A program made the translations under genes and the position numbers. A stretch of 14,497 nucleotides of DNA from Kosmotogaceae bacterium UBA1373. GTDB lineage: Bacteria; Thermotogota; Thermotogae; Petrotogales; Kosmotogaceae. The stretch is taken from the NCBI GenBank assembly GCA_002305955.1, contig DBRH01000071.1, positions 4,450 to 18,946 of the forward strand. Direction: 5' to 3'. The notes under the pieces are model-generated. The model saw nothing but the letters and a program-made list of their open reading frames with translations, ran no database searches and had not been told where the DNA came from. Below are positions 13,660 through 14,497 of the stretch, one piece after another (position 1 is the stretch's first letter; every line of letters starts with the position of its first letter).

Positions 13660-14468
13660 CCCTGAAATGTCCCGCGAAGATCAATCTCTTTCTCGAGGTA
13701 GGCCAAAAGAGAGAGGACGGTTACCACGAGATATTGACTATCTTCCAGACGATAGATCTCTACGACGAATTGATCCTGCATCCGGGGGTACCCACGGGCT
13801 ACTTCCGGAGCAACATCGATCTTGCGTGGAATGGTTCGAACACGCTTTATAAAGCTGTTAAAGCCGTGGAGAAGCACCTTGGCAAAGAGCTCGCTCTGGG
13901 AATGGAGCTAAAAAAGAAGATACCTGCCGGCGGGGGTCTCGGAGGCGGTAGCTCAGACGCTGCGGCGCTTCTGAGATACCTCGGAGAGACCTTTCACATC
14001 GAAAGAGAAGCGCTTTTCGAAGTGGCCTGCTCTATCGGGAGCGATGTACCCTTTTTTCTAAGGGGCGGGACGGCAATCGGGACCGGCCGGGGGGAAGTTC
14101 TGACCTTTCCCGGCGATCTGGAAGACTACTCGGTAGATCTCTGCTTCCCGGGGATCGGGGTCTCGACCCCTCTGGCTTACACCCTTCTGGGCAGATCGGC
14201 AGACGGACACGAGTTAGGGAATAAAGAGGTAGAAAAGCTTCTTTCGGCTTTAAGGGAGCGGGATTTGACACTAATTGGCAGGCTCTCGAAGAACGATTTC
14301 GAGGGGCCAGTTTTCGCAATGTTTCCGGAGATCGGGAGAGCTTACGATAAATTCAAAGAGAAAAGAGAGGCCATCGCAACCAGAATGACGGGATCGGGAT
14401 CTACCCTCTTCTCTCTGTTCGAAGGGACGAAGGGTGAATACAGGTTCATCACTTCCACAGATGGGTGA
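13626..14468 (+). CDS. ispE: 4-diphosphocytidyl-2-C-methyl-D-erythritol kinase (MEP isoprenoid pathway)
   Basis: 280 residues, a normal length for IspE, a GHMP kinase that phosphorylates CDP-methylerythritol at the 2-hydroxyl using ATP. CPAKINLFLEV at 15-25 carries the catalytic Lys18, REDGYHEI (29-36) is characteristic, the ATP loop is PAGGGLGGGSSDAA at 100-113, and GSDVPFFLRGG at 138-148 holds the catalytic Asp140. TRMTGSGSTLFSLF near the C-terminus is the third GHMP motif. The organism therefore makes isoprenoids by the MEP route. The ATG lies inside the NUDIX gene and has only a weak purine-rich stretch (GAGAAGATGG) before it, so translation is probably coupled to that gene. It is the last complete gene of the long + strand run. 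Confidence 0.95.
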   Translation: MVADRNEPVEITLKCPAKINLFLEVGQKREDGYHEILTIFQTIDLYDELILHPGVPTGYFRSNIDLAWNGSNTLYKAVKAVEKHLGKELALGMELKKKIPAGGGLGGGSSDAAALLRYLGETFHIEREALFEVACSIGSDVPFFLRGGTAIGTGRGEVLTFPGDLEDYSVDLCFPGIGVSTPLAYTLLGRSADGHELGNKEVEKLLSALRERDLTLIGRLSKNDFEGPVFAMFPEIGRAYDKFKEKREAIATRMTGSGSTLFSLFEGTKGEYRFITSTDG

Positions 14469-14471
14469 GGT

Positions 14472-14497
14472 ATGAAGGGCAACAGGAGCCATGGTGG
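14472..14497 (+). CDS. Possible start of a next gene (partial)
   Basis: An ATG 3 bases after the ispE stop opens a frame (MKGNRSHG...) that runs off the window. GGGTGAGG precedes it but is almost adjacent to the ATG, so the spacing is tight. Continuation of the tightly packed operon makes a coupled gene plausible. Eight residues are too few for any identification. Confidence 0.35.

Noticed and set aside
1..14497. tRNA or rRNA genes, CRISPR arrays, transposases, integrases, toxin-antitoxin or phage genes
   Set aside because: Looked for on both strands; no cloverleaf, regular repeat array, terminal inverted repeats or recombinase motif was seen.

Overview
The window looks like a chromosomal stretch from a member of the Thermotogota, most likely the Kosmotogales (Mesotoga/Kosmotoga-like). 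This is an inference from several things seen together: dense gene packing with 4-base ATGA/TTGA junctions, Arg codons dominated by AGA/AGG and frequent ATA for Ile, a class II CCA-adding enzyme fused to DHH and CBS domains, an ornithine/lysine-type racemase, and a sugar ABC permease pair. No rRNA, tRNA, CRISPR array, insertion sequence or phage gene is visible, and no intergenic gap exceeds about 100 bp, so this reads as core or housekeeping territory.

Layout. (1) 1-902, + strand: the end of an operon for a carbohydrate ABC transporter, with the tail of one permease and a complete second permease. (2) 892-3490, - strand: a tightly coupled trio, SixA-type phosphohistidine phosphatase > CHAD-domain protein > putative HEFxH zinc metallopeptidase. 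Its last gene runs 11 bp into the 3' end of the permease. (3) 3592-5492, - strand: a two-gene operon, fold-type III PLP racemase > two-lobed GNAT acetyltransferase, with a good sigma-70-like promoter and a terminator-like hairpin at its end. (4) 5588 to the window end, + strand: a run of eight complete genes that overlap or abut: DUF123 GIY-YIG-like protein, SAM hydroxide adenosyltransferase (DUF62), membrane histidine kinase, NtrC-type sigma-54 activator, DHH-CBS-CBS-CCA-adding enzyme, lipoprotein, NUDIX hydrolase and IspE. The start of a further reading frame lies at the edge.

How the parts work together. Racemase and acetyltransferase are translationally coupled, which suggests modification of a basic or D-amino acid. 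In Thermotogota, D-Lys is a known peptidoglycan component. SixA and CHAD both point to phosphohistidine or polyphosphate biology, and the linked peptidase has no assigned role. The kinase/activator pair is an overlapping two-component system whose regulator keeps every motif needed for sigma-54 activation. Embedding it between SAM hydrolysis and tRNA 3'-end synthesis is unusual. Blocks 3 and 4 are driven from a divergent promoter region of about 95 bp (5493-5587). There the + strand -10 box lies so close to the first ATG that the transcript may be leaderless, and an imperfect dyad overlaps that promoter.

The points most worth a second look are the SixA-CHAD-metallopeptidase operon, the racemase-acetyltransferase pair, the altered DHH/DHHA1 motifs in the CCA enzyme, and the leaderless-type promoter. 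All identifications come from reading motifs by eye; no database search was made.
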